30,615 nt of DNA from JAZGAE01 sp036475545 (GCA_036475545.1 JAZGAE010000008.1:1-30615), one strand, 5' to 3'; positions 7,992-16,481 are shown, counted from the first letter of the stretch. Made by a program: numbers and translations. The notes: a model not told the origin generated them from the letters alone.

Positions 7992-8033
7992 GATCCTGCC
8001 TTGTCCTTCCCCCTCTCGGACGTCGTCCGGCCG

Positions 8034-9407
8034 CTAGTACACGTGTTCCGTGAATACCGGGTCGACGCTGCGTTGCCAGCGGGTCTCGTAGGCCTCGATC
8101 ATCTGCTCGGCCGGCGTCTTGCCCGAGTGCGCGATCTCCAGCAGCGGCTTGAGGAAACGGGCCTCGTCCTCGCCCTTGTCGTTGAGGCGCGCGCGGCGCC
8201 CGAGCCCGTAGGAGGCGATCTCGAGCAGCTCGAGCGCCAGCTCGCGCATCGTGCGTCCCCGGAACGGCGTCTTCAGCGCAAGATGCGGCACCTCGCGGCG
8301 CAGATAGACGTGATCGTCCTCGGTCCAGTCCTTGACCAGGTCCCAGGCCGCCTCGCTGGCGTCCCGGTCATAGAGGATGCCGACCCACAGCGCAGGCAAC
8401 GCGCACAGCGGCGCCCACGGCCCGCCATCGGCCCCGCGCATCTCCAGGTACCGCTTCAGGCGCACCTCGGGAAAGACGATGGTGAGGTGGTCCTCCCAGT
8501 CGCCGAGGTGCGGCGCCTCGCCGGGGAGCGCGGGCAGGCGGCCGTCGAGAAAGTCGCGGAAGGACTGGCCGCTGGCGTCGATGTAGCGGCCGTCGCGGTA
8601 GACGAAGTACATCGGCACGTCGAGCAGGTAGTCCACGTACCGCTCGAATCCCATGCCGTCCTCGAACACGAAGGGCAGGATCCCGCAGCGGTCCGGGTCG
8701 GTGTGTGTCCACACGTAGCTGCGGTAGCTCAAGAACCCGGTCGGCTCGCCGTCGGCGAAGGGCGAGTTCGCCAGGAGGGCGGTGGCCACCGGTTGAAGCG
8801 CGAGGCCGAGGCGGAGCTTGCGCACCATGCAAGCTTCCGATTCGAAGTCGAGGTTCACCTGCACCGTGCAGGTCCTTAGCATCATGTCGATGCCGAGGCG
8901 CCCCACCTTCGGCATGTAGGCCCGCATGACGTCGTAACGTCCCTTCGGCATCCACGGCATTTCCTCGCGCCTCGCCTTGGGCTGAAAGCCCAGCCCGAGA
9001 AGCCCCACGCCGAGCTCGGCGCCCACCTCCTTGACTTGGCGCAGGTGCTCCTGCACCTCCGCGCAGGTATCGTGGATGGTGGGCACCTTCTCGCCGGAAA
9101 GCTCGACCTGGCCGCCCGGCTCGAGGGTCACGGAAGACTGGTCCTGGGCGAGCGCTACGACCTTGCCCGCCTCGGTGACGGGCCGCCAGCCGAAGCGCAT
9201 GAGGCCCGCCAGCAGGGCGCCGATCCCCTGGGGGCCGCCGTAGGGGAGCGGGCTCAAGTCGTCGAGCCGGAACGCGAACTTCTCGTGCTCGGTGCCGATG
9301 CGCCACTCGGCCTTGGGCTTGCACCCGGCCTCGAGGTAGGCCACGAGCTGGTCCCGGGAGGTGATCGGCTCGGGGCTTCCCTTGCGGGGTGAGGTCGTCG
9401 GGCGCAT
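8034..9407 (-). CDS. gshA: Glutamate-cysteine ligase
   Basis: Plant-type (class 3) gamma-glutamylcysteine synthetase, catalysing the first, ATP-dependent step of glutathione synthesis. Landmarks include ITSRDQLVAYLEAGCKP, the substrate-loop start WRIGTEHEKFAF, VTLEPGGQVELSG, MPKGRYDVMRAYMP, RTCTVQVNLDFESE and the C-terminal catalytic region ending VDPVFTEHVY. I chose ATG 9407 (457 residues). Alternatives are GTG 9422 and TTG 9428; the last overlaps the rsmE stop (TTGA) and would give 464 residues. No start has a strong ribosome binding site, so coupling to rsmE translation is plausible. The gene follows rsmE directly on the minus strand. Confidence 0.94.
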   Translation of the reverse strand: MRPTTSPRKGSPEPITSRDQLVAYLEAGCKPKAEWRIGTEHEKFAFRLDDLSPLPYGGPQGIGALLAGLMRFGWRPVTEAGKVVALAQDQSSVTLEPGGQVELSGEKVPTIHDTCAEVQEHLRQVKEVGAELGVGLLGLGFQPKARREEMPWMPKGRYDVMRAYMPKVGRLGIDMMLRTCTVQVNLDFESEACMVRKLRLGLALQPVATALLANSPFADGEPTGFLSYRSYVWTHTDPDRCGILPFVFEDGMGFERYVDYLLDVPMYFVYRDGRYIDASGQSFRDFLDGRLPALPGEAPHLGDWEDHLTIVFPEVRLKRYLEMRGADGGPWAPLCALPALWVGILYDRDASEAAWDLVKDWTEDDHVYLRREVPHLALKTPFRGRTMRELALELLEIASYGLGRRARLNDKGEDEARFLKPLLEIAHSGKTPAEQMIEAYETRWQRSVDPVFTEHVY

Positions 9408-9424
9408 GCGGCTTGGGTTCACGC

Positions 9425-10210
9425 TCAAGACTCGGTGGCTCGGGAGCGCCGCTCAACCCGCCAGTCGCCGAGCAACGCCTGCCAACAGGCGAGCGCCGCC
9501 ACGGCCGCGGTATCGGCGCGCAGGACGCGGGGGCCCAGTCCCACCCGCGTAACAAAGGGTAATCGACCTAGTGCGTCAAGCTCGGACCGGGTGAGCCCGC
9601 CTTCGGGCCCGGTGAGGAGCGCCCACTCGGCCCCGGCCTCGGCGCGGGCGTCCGCGAGGGCCTCGGCGATAGGCGCGCCCCCGCCGCTCTCGTCGCACAC
9701 GACCAGGCGCCTGTCCGGCGGCCAGCGTTCAACGAGCTCGGCGAATGTCGCCGGCTCGAACACCTCGGGCACGGTGAGGCGCTCCGACTGTTCCGCCGCC
9801 TCGACGGCGTTGGCGCGGAGCCGGTCGGTGTTGACCCGGGTTATCACGCTGCGGCGGGTGAACACCGGCCACAGGGCGCGCACGCCCAGCTCGGTCGCCT
9901 TTTCGGCCAGGAAGTCTATGCGCGCCCGCTTGATCGGCGCGAACACCAGCCACAGATCCGGCTCGCGGGTTTGCTCGCGGCGAAGGGAAACCAGGCCGAG
10001 CGAGGCCCAGCCCCGGCCCAGCCCGTCGATCCGCGCCAGCCATTCCCCGTCGCGGCCGTTGAAGACCGCGACCACGCCGCCCGGGTCCATGCGCATCACG
10101 TGCTTGAGATAGTGCGCCTGGCTGGGGGCGAGCCCGACGCTCGCGCCGGGGGCGAGGTCGGCGTCGACGAAGAGCCTGACCCTTGGCTCGCGCGCCTCGC
10201 CGTCGGTCAT
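9425..10210 (-). CDS. rsmE: 16S rRNA (uracil-1498-N3)-methyltransferase
   Basis: SPOUT-class methyltransferase that methylates U1498 of 16S rRNA using S-adenosylmethionine. The N-terminal PUA-like part contains RLFVDADLAPG and HYLKHVMRMDPG. The central part has the RsmE signature around LVFAPIKRARIDFLAEKATELG and QSERLTVPEV. The C-terminal knot carries LLTGPEGGLTRSELD and LGPRVLRADTAAVAAL, the cofactor site. At 261 residues it is a normal length. ATG 10210 stands only 47 bp from the divergent ubiA, so the two share a very short promoter region. Confidence 0.96.
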   Translation of the reverse strand: MTDGEAREPRVRLFVDADLAPGASVGLAPSQAHYLKHVMRMDPGGVVAVFNGRDGEWLARIDGLGRGWASLGLVSLRREQTREPDLWLVFAPIKRARIDFLAEKATELGVRALWPVFTRRSVITRVNTDRLRANAVEAAEQSERLTVPEVFEPATFAELVERWPPDRRLVVCDESGGGAPIAEALADARAEAGAEWALLTGPEGGLTRSELDALGRLPFVTRVGLGPRVLRADTAAVAALACWQALLGDWRVERRSRATES

Positions 10211-10257
10211 CCTGACACCCGCTTGTCTGCCTCGATCCGCAGGGGCAAGATTAGCGC

Positions 10258-11211
10258 ATGGAGGAACCAGCCAAAACCTCCGTCGCGGGCGGCGCCCAAG
10301 GGGCGGGCGCGGAGGCCAGCGACACGGCCGCGATGGGGTGGATCGAACGGCTCGCGCCGGGCCCCGCCGTGCCCTATCTCAAGCTGGTGCGGCTCGACAG
10401 GCCGATCGGGAGCTGGCTCCTCCTGTTTCCCTGCTGGTGGGGGCTGGGGCTGGCCTCGAGCACGTTCCCCGACCTTCGGCTCATGGCCCTGTTCGCGCTC
10501 GGCGCCGTGATCATGCGCGGGGCGGGGTGCACCGTGAACGACATCGCGGACCGCGACTTCGACAGACAAGTCGCCCGCACCCGCACCCGCCCGATCGCGT
10601 CCGGCGCCGTGAGCGTGCCCCGGGCCTTCGCCTTCTTGGGCCTTTTGCTGCTGGCCGGATTCGGCGTGCTCGTCACGTTCAACCCGTTCACGGTGGGCCT
10701 CGGGATCGCGGCGCTGCCGCTGATCGCCGCCTATCCCTTCATGAAGCGGATCACCTATTGGCCGCAGGCGTTCCTGGGGCTCACCTTCAACTGGGGCGCG
10801 CTGATGGGATGGGCGGCGATTACCGGCGGACTGGCGGCGCCTGCCCTTGCGCTTTACGCCGGCGCTCTCTTCTGGACGCTGGGCTACGACACCATCTACG
10901 CCCACCAGGACAAGCAGGACGACCTCGTCGTGGGCGTCAAGTCCACGGCCTTGAGACTGGGCGAGGCCACGCGGGCGTGGCTGTTCGTCTTCTACGGCCT
11001 CGCCGTCGGGCTCTTCGGCCTCGCGGGCTGGCTCGCGGGAATGCCATGGCCGTTCTACGCGCTCCTTGCAGGGGCCGCCTTGCAGCTCGGCTGGCAGGCC
11101 GGCACGGTGCGGACCGGCGAGCCCGCCGACTGCCTCGCCAAGTTCAAGTCCAACAAGTGGTTCGGCTGGATGCTCTTGGCCGCCATCGTCGCCGGGCGCA
11201 TGGCGGGCTAG
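10258..11211 (+). CDS. ubiA: 4-hydroxybenzoate polyprenyltransferase
   Basis: Integral membrane enzyme that attaches the polyprenyl tail to 4-hydroxybenzoate in ubiquinone synthesis. Both Asp-rich prenyl-diphosphate motifs are present: NDIADRDFDRQVARTRTRP (residues 94-112) and DTIYAHQDKQDDLVVGVKST (211-230). LVRLDRPIGSWLLLFPCWWG near residue 43 is a strong family signature, and several hydrophobic helices follow. At 317 residues it is slightly long because of a polar N-terminal extension of about 30 residues; the true start could be the internal ATG preceding GWIERLAPG. It diverges from rsmE, a common alphaproteobacterial arrangement. Confidence 0.96.
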   Translation: MEEPAKTSVAGGAQGAGAEASDTAAMGWIERLAPGPAVPYLKLVRLDRPIGSWLLLFPCWWGLGLASSTFPDLRLMALFALGAVIMRGAGCTVNDIADRDFDRQVARTRTRPIASGAVSVPRAFAFLGLLLLAGFGVLVTFNPFTVGLGIAALPLIAAYPFMKRITYWPQAFLGLTFNWGALMGWAAITGGLAAPALALYAGALFWTLGYDTIYAHQDKQDDLVVGVKSTALRLGEATRAWLFVFYGLAVGLFGLAGWLAGMPWPFYALLAGAALQLGWQAGTVRTGEPADCLAKFKSNKWFGWMLLAAIVAGRMAG

Positions 11212-11572
11212 CGGGCTTCGCCACATCGAACATTCACCGCTTCGAGGCGCGGCCATGCAGCTGCGCGCCGATGCAAACGGACCAGACCGCGCGCCGGCTC
11301 GGCTGCGCGATCGCCAGCGCTACCCCGGACCGGCGGGGTGTGCTATGGAAGTGGGCCCCGGAGGCCGTTGGACGAACGTTGGCTGTTTGCACACGGCCGG
11401 GCGCTTTGCTTCGGCGCCACCCGGGGAACACTGTCGACGACAAGAAAGCGGGACCGAGAAGTTGCTGAAGCATTTAGCGCGAGCGGCCGAGCGAGCGGCG
11501 CAGGCGGCGCGGAAGATGATGCGGGCACCGCCCGGCCCACCCCCATCGCAGACGAAGGAAAGAGGCGAGCCC
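11212..11572. other. Gap after ubiA with no clear gene
   Basis: I see no supported gene, tRNA or strong hairpin in these 361 bp. The reading frame of the following small protein is open through this gap and includes a stretch reading LLKHLARAAERAAQAARKMM just before the chosen start, so the gene might begin earlier, at TTG 11462 or ATG 11516. The better ribosome binding site favours ATG 11573. Confidence 0.4.
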
Positions 11573-11830
11573 ATGAGCGAGAAGACCGACGCCCCGGATC
11601 TGGCTAACGACCCGTTGATCCAGCAAATATCCCGTACCACGAATCTTCAGGCGGTCCATTTAATGGCGCTGGCCGGCATCGTCGCGTCGATCGTGGAAAA
11701 ATCCGACATCGATCGCCAACGGGTCCACCAGTTCATCGCCGGGTTTGCTCAAGCCACCGGAATGCCCGCCGAGCGCCGCGCAATAGAGATGGCGGACGCC
11801 CTCCTTCGAGCGGCCAAGTCCGGCCAGTAA
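11573..11830 (+). CDS. Hypothetical 85-residue protein
   Basis: I do not recognise this protein. The ATG at 11573 follows an AAGGAAAGAGG purine run at good spacing. The product starts MSEKTDAPDLANDPLIQQI, continues with a moderately hydrophobic segment (AVHLMALAGIVASIVEKSDI), and ends in a helical stretch, GMPAERRAIEMADALLRAAK. It has no cysteine and no signal peptide. It reads as a small, mostly helical cytoplasmic protein. It stands alone between ubiA and the radical SAM gene, with gaps of over 300 bp on both sides. It does not look like a ribosomal peptide precursor. Function unknown. Confidence 0.65.
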   Translation: MSEKTDAPDLANDPLIQQISRTTNLQAVHLMALAGIVASIVEKSDIDRQRVHQFIAGFAQATGMPAERRAIEMADALLRAAKSGQ

Positions 11831-12093
11831 ATCCGGTCAGCAAACCGGGGCGGCGATCCGTCCCGGACGATCTCGGCACTTGCCGCCGCGCCGCCGGGAG
11901 CAAGGCGGTTACGCTTGGGCGCGAAAGGGGCGCGCGGCAGCCCTGGATCTTGGACGTCATCCGGTGAATGTCGGAGCGGACGCCCCGGCCTATCCAGGGA
12001 CGACCCGTTGCGGCGCCACGACTCGTGACGCCCTCACGGGCCCAAACAAAGCCACTAGCGCTATTCGACATTTCGCAGCTAATTTGGAAATGT
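11831..12093. other. Gap before the radical SAM gene
   Basis: No gene is supported in this part of the 312-bp gap. A short hairpin CCGGT-cagcaa-ACCGG (11833-11848) sits right after the stop of the small gene and could be a weak terminator. Base composition drops sharply in AT-rich direction from about 12040, leading into the promoter-like element ahead of the radical SAM gene. Confidence 0.35.
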
Positions 12094-12136
12094 TATAAGG
12101 CTACCGAAAAAGTCCTTTGGAACATCGCCGAGGTGA
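12091..12136 (+). promoter_or_regulatory. Extended -10 promoter and ribosome site of the radical SAM gene
   Basis: TGTTATAAG (12091-12099) fits an extended -10 element (TG-N-TATAAT with one mismatch); no good -35 box accompanies it. A start about 7 bp downstream would give a leader of some 35-40 nt. GAGGTGA (12130-12136), 6 nt before ATG 12143, is a near-perfect ribosome binding site and fixes the start. Confidence 0.45.
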
Positions 12137-12142
12137 ATTGCC

Positions 12143-13108
12143 ATGTTCCTCGGTAAGGAAGCGTTTCAGGCCATAGGCGATCCCGCCTTGGCCAAGGCAG
12201 TATTCAAGAAATCCGTCGGTCGGGTCGAGATCGAGACCCATTCCTACTGCAACAGGCGTTGTTCGTACTGTCCCAACGTCGTCGGGGACAGGCTCGGACC
12301 CAATCTCCGAATGGATGAGCGGCTCTATTCCTTGATTATGGAGAATCTAAGGGAAATCGATTACGGCAATTTTTTCGTCCTGAGCGGATACAACGAGCCG
12401 TTATACGACCGGGCCATTCTCGATCGGATCGCGCAAGCCCGCACCGCAATGCCGACCGCGAGAATAATGACCTACACGAACGGAGATTACCTGTCCCCGG
12501 GTTATATCGAGGAACTGGCGGACGCGGGCCTCAGTTACATGCATATTTCCATTCATCTCAAGAAGGGCGACGAATTCAGCGACATCTACATGCTGAACCG
12601 GCTCTCGGAAATCAGCCAGAGAATCGGGATCGCGGCGAAATTCCTTCAAGTCAGACCGAATGAGTACATCATCGCGGAATTCCCGCACGACAAGATCGAG
12701 ATCGAGACGCGCGCCATCAATTTTTGGAAGCATGGCAACAATCGGGGAAAACTGATCGAGGAAATGGCGGCGCCGGCCGTCAGAACAAGCCCCTGTTTCT
12801 TCCCCTTCTCGCATTTCTATGTCGGGTTTTCGGGCAACATCATTCCGTGCTGCCATATCCGCAGCGACCGGCCGGAACATGAGCCCTATCTGATCGGCAA
12901 CATGAAGGACTTCGACACCATCTATCAGGCCTACACCAGCGAAGCCGCCGTCGGATGGCGGCGCGAGCTGGTTCACACCAAGCCCAAGAAGACGCCCTGC
13001 GACACCTGCACGGCGCCAACGATAAACGATCCGAACGCTCGCAAGAAATTCGAGCAGGCCTACGAGAGCTTCGTGTTGGAGAAGGACCCGGCTCAGCTGC
13101 CTGGATGA
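12143..13108 (+). CDS. Radical SAM protein with C-terminal SPASM-like cysteines
   Basis: A 321-residue radical SAM enzyme. The [4Fe-4S]/SAM motif is CNRRCSYC (Cys36, Cys40, Cys43), preceded by RVEIETHSY and followed by VLSGYNEPLYD, the usual second strand and Gly-rich region. A C-terminal set of cysteines (Cys218, Cys236, Cys237, Cys286, Cys289; GNIIPCCHIR and PCDTC) fits a SPASM or twitch domain binding an auxiliary iron-sulfur cluster. IGNMKDFDTIYQAY between them is typical of that domain. Substrate cannot be inferred. The gene is visibly more AT-rich than its neighbours, stands alone, and has its own promoter-like element, which suggests acquisition by transfer. SPASM enzymes act on peptides, sugars or other small molecules; no partner gene is adjacent. 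Confidence 0.9.
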   Translation: MFLGKEAFQAIGDPALAKAVFKKSVGRVEIETHSYCNRRCSYCPNVVGDRLGPNLRMDERLYSLIMENLREIDYGNFFVLSGYNEPLYDRAILDRIAQARTAMPTARIMTYTNGDYLSPGYIEELADAGLSYMHISIHLKKGDEFSDIYMLNRLSEISQRIGIAAKFLQVRPNEYIIAEFPHDKIEIETRAINFWKHGNNRGKLIEEMAAPAVRTSPCFFPFSHFYVGFSGNIIPCCHIRSDRPEHEPYLIGNMKDFDTIYQAYTSEAAVGWRRELVHTKPKKTPCDTCTAPTINDPNARKKFEQAYESFVLEKDPAQLPG

Positions 13109-13185
13109 CCGGGCCGGCGCGGGTCGATGGCCGGCACCCGCATCGCCCTTCGCGCCGCGCCTGGCGAATCGCCTCGCCACGGCGC

Positions 13186-13222
13186 AACGCAGCCGATTCC
13201 ACCTGACCGGATTATGCTCTAG
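13186..13222. repeat. 37-bp dispersed repeat, copy 1
   Basis: This 37-bp stretch is identical to 30413-30449. On the minus strand it begins CTAGAGCATAATCCGG. Its first bases supply the TAG stop of the TadE-like gene (13221-13219). The opening resembles the CTAGAGCATGATCC repeats I know from Rhizobiales genomes; that link is from memory. It is not itself an obvious hairpin. Confidence 0.9.
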
Positions 13223-13830
13223 AACTCGAACGCCAGGTCCTCGGCCGTCAGCGAGGCGAACACGTCGGGCATGACGATCTGCGCGGGGATCGGCCCGGCG
13301 CCCGTCAAGGGCAGCGTGGCTACCGCGTTCAGGATGAGGAAATTGAACGGAATATTCGTCAGCCGGAGCGTGATCAGCGGGATCGCCCCGTTCGGGCGGC
13401 CGGCGAAACCGAGGCGGACGTCGCTGTACGCGATGACGATGTTCTGGTCTTGAAGGAACGGGTAGGCGCGCACCATGCGGTCGCGGATCGCGTCATAGGC
13501 GGCGGCGTCGAAGGTGCCGTCCGTGCAGCTCATCGTCGCCCCCGAACAGGTGATCGTCGCGAAGGTGGCCGCCCCGGGGTCGGAGCAGGACCGCCCCAAG
13601 GGAATGGCGTCGGTCTTGCAGTTGAAGGCCCTGAGGGTGGTGGCCACGGGATCGGCGACCGCGGCGAGCCGGACGCCGGCCTGGGCGGCCTTCTCCACCG
13701 CGTTCCACTGCCACGCCGCCAGGCTCCCCTCGATGACGGCGAAGGTGACGAAGAACAGCAGCGTCGCAACAAGTGCGAACTCGACCGCCGCGCCGCCGCG
13801 GTCATCCAGGATGTTCATGCGCCGCCACAT
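13219..13830 (-). CDS. TadE-like pilus assembly pseudopilin (second copy)
   Basis: A TadE/TadF-family minor pseudopilin for the Flp/Tad pilus, 203 residues from ATG 13830 (MWRRMNILDD). GGGAGG lies about 8 nt upstream of that ATG, which makes it a better start than the upstream in-frame TTG. DDRGGAAVEFALVATLLFFVTFAVIEGSLAAWQWNAVEKAAQAGVR is the family signature: Gly-Ala-x-x-Val-Glu-Phe followed by one transmembrane helix, then a periplasmic domain with several cysteines (CKTD, CSDPG, CSGATMSCTDG). Last gene of the tad unit, 10 bp after the first TadE-like gene. Its TAG stop lies inside a dispersed repeat. Confidence 0.88.
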   Translation of the reverse strand: MWRRMNILDDRGGAAVEFALVATLLFFVTFAVIEGSLAAWQWNAVEKAAQAGVRLAAVADPVATTLRAFNCKTDAIPLGRSCSDPGAATFATITCSGATMSCTDGTFDAAAYDAIRDRMVRAYPFLQDQNIVIAYSDVRLGFAGRPNGAIPLITLRLTNIPFNFLILNAVATLPLTGAGPIPAQIVMPDVFASLTAEDLAFEF

Positions 13831-13840
13831 GGTTTCCTCC

Positions 13841-14332
13841 CTACTCCCCAATGAAACGTTCTTCGTGGGTGACCGAAAACGTGATGGCGTTTATTCCCAG
13901 AGCCCCGAGGAACGACGCCGGCGGCGTGTAGGGGACGGTCGCCACCGCACGAATGACCGCGCAGGTGGCGGCGCAGCGGTAGTCCCCGGCCGCGTTGTCG
14001 TAGTCGGCCGCGAGGAACTGGACCGTGTTGGCGTCGTTCCAGTAGCTCAGCAGCAGCGGAGCGGTGGGGTCGATCGAGCCCCGCATGGCGAGGTTTCGAG
14101 CGTTCGCCTGAAAGGCCGGGTCGTTGCGGTCCTCGACCCTCGCCAGGTAACGGGAGGCGTCGCGGACCGAGTTCGTGATGAGGCGGTGGTGGTAGAAGGC
14201 GCGGCCGAACTCCATCGCGCCGACCATGAGAATGATCAGCAGCCACACGGAGATCGCGAACTCGACCACCACGGCGCCGTCCGTGCACCGCCGGAGCCTC
14301 TCCACACCTCGCATGATCGACCGCAAGACCAT
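13841..14332 (-). CDS. TadE-like pilus assembly pseudopilin (first copy)
   Basis: TadE-family protein, 163 residues from ATG 14332 (MVLRSIMRGVERLRRC). The chosen ATG lies 7 bp after the TadG stop, with GAGG just upstream; longer in-frame versions would run into tadG. GAVVVEFAISVWLLIILMVGAMEFGRAFYHHRLITNSVRDASRYLAR gives the conserved Glu-Phe pair, one transmembrane helix and the start of the periplasmic domain. A Cys pair (YRCAATC) lies in the domain. In Tad systems these minor pseudopilins are needed for pilus biogenesis. Placed between the TadG-like gene and the second TadE-like gene. Confidence 0.88.
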   Translation of the reverse strand: MVLRSIMRGVERLRRCTDGAVVVEFAISVWLLIILMVGAMEFGRAFYHHRLITNSVRDASRYLARVEDRNDPAFQANARNLAMRGSIDPTAPLLLSYWNDANTVQFLAADYDNAAGDYRCAATCAVIRAVATVPYTPPASFLGALGINAITFSVTHEERFIGE

Positions 14333-14339
14333 CACCGCC

Positions 14340-15938
14340 TCACTCGATGTCCTGCAGGCCCCGGTAGATGACGATCTCCCTGTGCAGGAAATCGTCGCTC
14401 GCACCCAAGGGCCCGATCGTCTCGAGAATCATGTCGGTGTCCGGGCCTCCGCCCGGCCCGGCGTCGCCGAGGGGCTCGGTGAGGAACATCTTCTTCCACT
14501 CGACGACCCTGACGTTGTCTTCGTTGCCCTTGATTCCCTCGGCCTGGCAGTTGATCACCGCCAATACGAACTCGCGGCGATCGAGCAGCGCGCCCTCGCA
14601 TCCCGGCTGATAGGGGCTGAAGCAGGCGTCGGGACCGTCGTAGCAGCTCGGCCCCGCGCCGGTGACGTTCACCTTTCCGTCCTCGATCGTGCCCGGCGGA
14701 TCGCCGTAGTGGGTGGACCCGTCGGGGACGCGGCCGTTCTCGGTCTCGTAGACATAGACCTGGTGGCGGGTGGGATTGGCCGGCCCGGGCCAGACGTCGT
14801 TGGGATGATTGACCAGCCAGTAGGTGGCGAAGTCCCAATCCCCGTTGCCGAAGCGGTCCTCGGTCCCGATGAGGTTTTTGTCGCGCGGGAAGCCCATCGC
14901 CTCCGGCAACTCGCCCGGGGCGGGCGCGTCCGCATTTTCGTAGTCACACGGCCCCGGGGTCACCAGCTCGCCGGTATCCGGGTCGATATAGGACTTCGGA
15001 TGCTTGAGGCCCTTGATCGTGTCCCTGCCCGGTCGGAAGTTGGCGTCCTTCCTGTACCTCCCGGCCTTCATCGGCCCGAGGTACATGTCGAAACGGACGT
15101 TGATGCCCTGGCGAACCGCGTCCGCCACCCCGGGGCGGATGTCGACGTTGGAATTGAAGCACAGGGGATTGATTTCCTGCTGGACCTGGGCGAGGTATTC
15201 GCGGATGCAGTCGGTCCCCGTGCATCCGTCGGGTGTATCCAGGAGCCCGAAATCGCCCGGCGCCCAGAAATTGCTGCCGCCGGCCTTGCGCTTGGCGACG
15301 ATCTGCCGGCCGGGCGTGTCGAGGTCGAAGCTCTCGTCCGCTCCCAACGCGCCGGGTTCGGCCGGGTTGCAGATCATCATGCCCGGCACCTCGCAGACCA
15401 CTTCCTCCACCCCGGCCACCGACATGGCGAAGAGATCCGTGCTGGGCGGCCCGCCCACGGCCAGAATGAGCGTGTTGTTGAGCGTCTTGGTCTCGACGGT
15501 GACCTCGATGAAGTTGGCCTCGGCGGGGTCCGTGGTGACGAATTTGTCCACCGCCGGGTCGTCGAGGCGGAGGTTGTCCGGAGGGAGCTGGAAGAAGAAA
15601 CGGACGTTGGTGGTCTCGACCTGGCGACCGCCTTCCGCGAAGGTCTGCTCGTTCTCGACCAAGCCTCCCGCGTCTCTCCTCTCCGCGGCGGCGGTCGCCC
15701 GGGTTATGGCGTCCAGCGATCCATCGAGTTCCGCCGCGCCCGCCAGCGCCCTGGAGTCGGCGACCGCCTGCAGTTCCGTGTCCAGGGTATAGAGCCGCCC
15801 GAAGTCGATGGCGAACGCCCCGACGCCGATCAGGAACAGGCTGGTCACGGCGACGTAGGCGGCGACGGCGCCCCGCTGGTCGTCCAGCAACGCGCGGAGC
15901 AACGACGCAAATCTTTTTTCGTTCCCGTTACGTGTCAT
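14340..15938 (-). CDS. TadG-like pilus assembly protein
   Basis: A 532-residue TadG-family protein. The N-terminal motif DDQRGAVAAYVAVTSLFLIG (about 19-38) with the following helix, then DFGRLYTLDTELQAVADSRALAGAAEL, is the Tad N-terminal domain shared by TadG proteins. The rest is a large exported domain with many aspartates and paired cysteines (CEVPGMMIC, CTGTDC, CYDGPDACF) and no recognised enzyme motif. TadG proteins are anchored minor components of the Flp/Tad pilus machine. ATG 15938 begins MTRNGNEKRFASLLRALL. Downstream it is followed at 7 bp by the first TadE-like gene. A gap of 227 bp with no visible feature separates it from the pilin genes. Confidence 0.85.
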   Translation of the reverse strand: MTRNGNEKRFASLLRALLDDQRGAVAAYVAVTSLFLIGVGAFAIDFGRLYTLDTELQAVADSRALAGAAELDGSLDAITRATAAAERRDAGGLVENEQTFAEGGRQVETTNVRFFFQLPPDNLRLDDPAVDKFVTTDPAEANFIEVTVETKTLNNTLILAVGGPPSTDLFAMSVAGVEEVVCEVPGMMICNPAEPGALGADESFDLDTPGRQIVAKRKAGGSNFWAPGDFGLLDTPDGCTGTDCIREYLAQVQQEINPLCFNSNVDIRPGVADAVRQGINVRFDMYLGPMKAGRYRKDANFRPGRDTIKGLKHPKSYIDPDTGELVTPGPCDYENADAPAPGELPEAMGFPRDKNLIGTEDRFGNGDWDFATYWLVNHPNDVWPGPANPTRHQVYVYETENGRVPDGSTHYGDPPGTIEDGKVNVTGAGPSCYDGPDACFSPYQPGCEGALLDRREFVLAVINCQAEGIKGNEDNVRVVEWKKMFLTEPLGDAGPGGGPDTDMILETIGPLGASDDFLHREIVIYRGLQDIE

Positions 15939-16158
15939 CGGTCCAATCCCTCGTCATCATCGCTCGCGCCCCACGTGAGTTCCGGGGTGCGGAGCCGCTG
16001 CGGCTCAAACGCCGTTCGGGTTTCGCTGCGGCCATGGCGCCGACCGTCGGCGCCGGTGGAAGTGGGGGACGGCCGGGGCATCCGAGCCGTCGCGCCGTCC
16101 GCCGGCGAACCAGGGCTACTCTCAGCCCGGGTCCGCCGGCGCGATCGGCGTGCCGCGT

Positions 16159-16475
16159 ATCGCGATTACGAGGTCGGTGTCGGTACCGTGAGATTCTTGA
16201 ACCAGGTGCCCAGCGTGGTGAAGAAGTCGCTGATGCCCTGGCCTAGGACCAGTGCGCCGGCCACGATCAGCAGCGAGACTGCGCCGATGATCAAGGCGTA
16301 CTCGGCAGCGGCCGCGCCGCTCTCATCCTTCGCGAAAACCGCGATCATGTGTCTGACCTTTTCCATGGTTCGTTCCTCCTGTGTGAACGGTGCTCGTTTC
16401 TCTTACGCTTACTTCGCTTCCATCCGGGTGATCGAAAGCTTCGACCCCGGATGCCTGCCCTGTTTCGTGTTTTCG
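16159..16475. repeat. Tandem duplication of pilin gene and leader, copy 1
   Basis: Corresponds to copy 2 at 16482-16817. The similarity covers the pilin gene and about 100 bp upstream of it, including CTCGTTTCTC, CTTACGCTTACTTCGCTTCC and the ribosome site. Spacing is 326 bp across the coding part. Copy 2 has a 12-bp insertion (TGAACGGTTGTG) in the leader. The boundaries are approximate because the ends have diverged. Confidence 0.85.
16166..16366 (-). CDS. flp: Flp/Fap-type pilin 1
   Basis: Major-pilin type subunit of the Flp (Tad) pilus, 66 residues. The prepilin peptidase site is SG-AAAAEYALI: cleavage after Gly18, with the Glu at +5 and Tyr at +6 that define Flp pilins, then a hydrophobic stretch (LIIGAVSLLIVAGALVLGQGI) that forms the pilus core. 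The basic leader is MEKVRHMIAVFAKDESG. It differs from pilin 2 mainly after LGQGI, where it reads SDFFTTLGTWFKNLTVPTPTS. AGGAGG sits upstream of ATG 16366. No prepilin peptidase (TadV/CpaA), secretin or ATPase genes are in the window. Confidence 0.93.
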   Translation of the reverse strand: MEKVRHMIAVFAKDESGAAAAEYALIIGAVSLLIVAGALVLGQGISDFFTTLGTWFKNLTVPTPTS

Positions 16476-16481
16476 CCGTGC

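Noticed and set aside
11573..11830. Small protein as a precursor peptide for the radical SAM enzyme
   Set aside because: No Cys, no leader-core layout, no repeats, and more than 300 bp separates the two genes.
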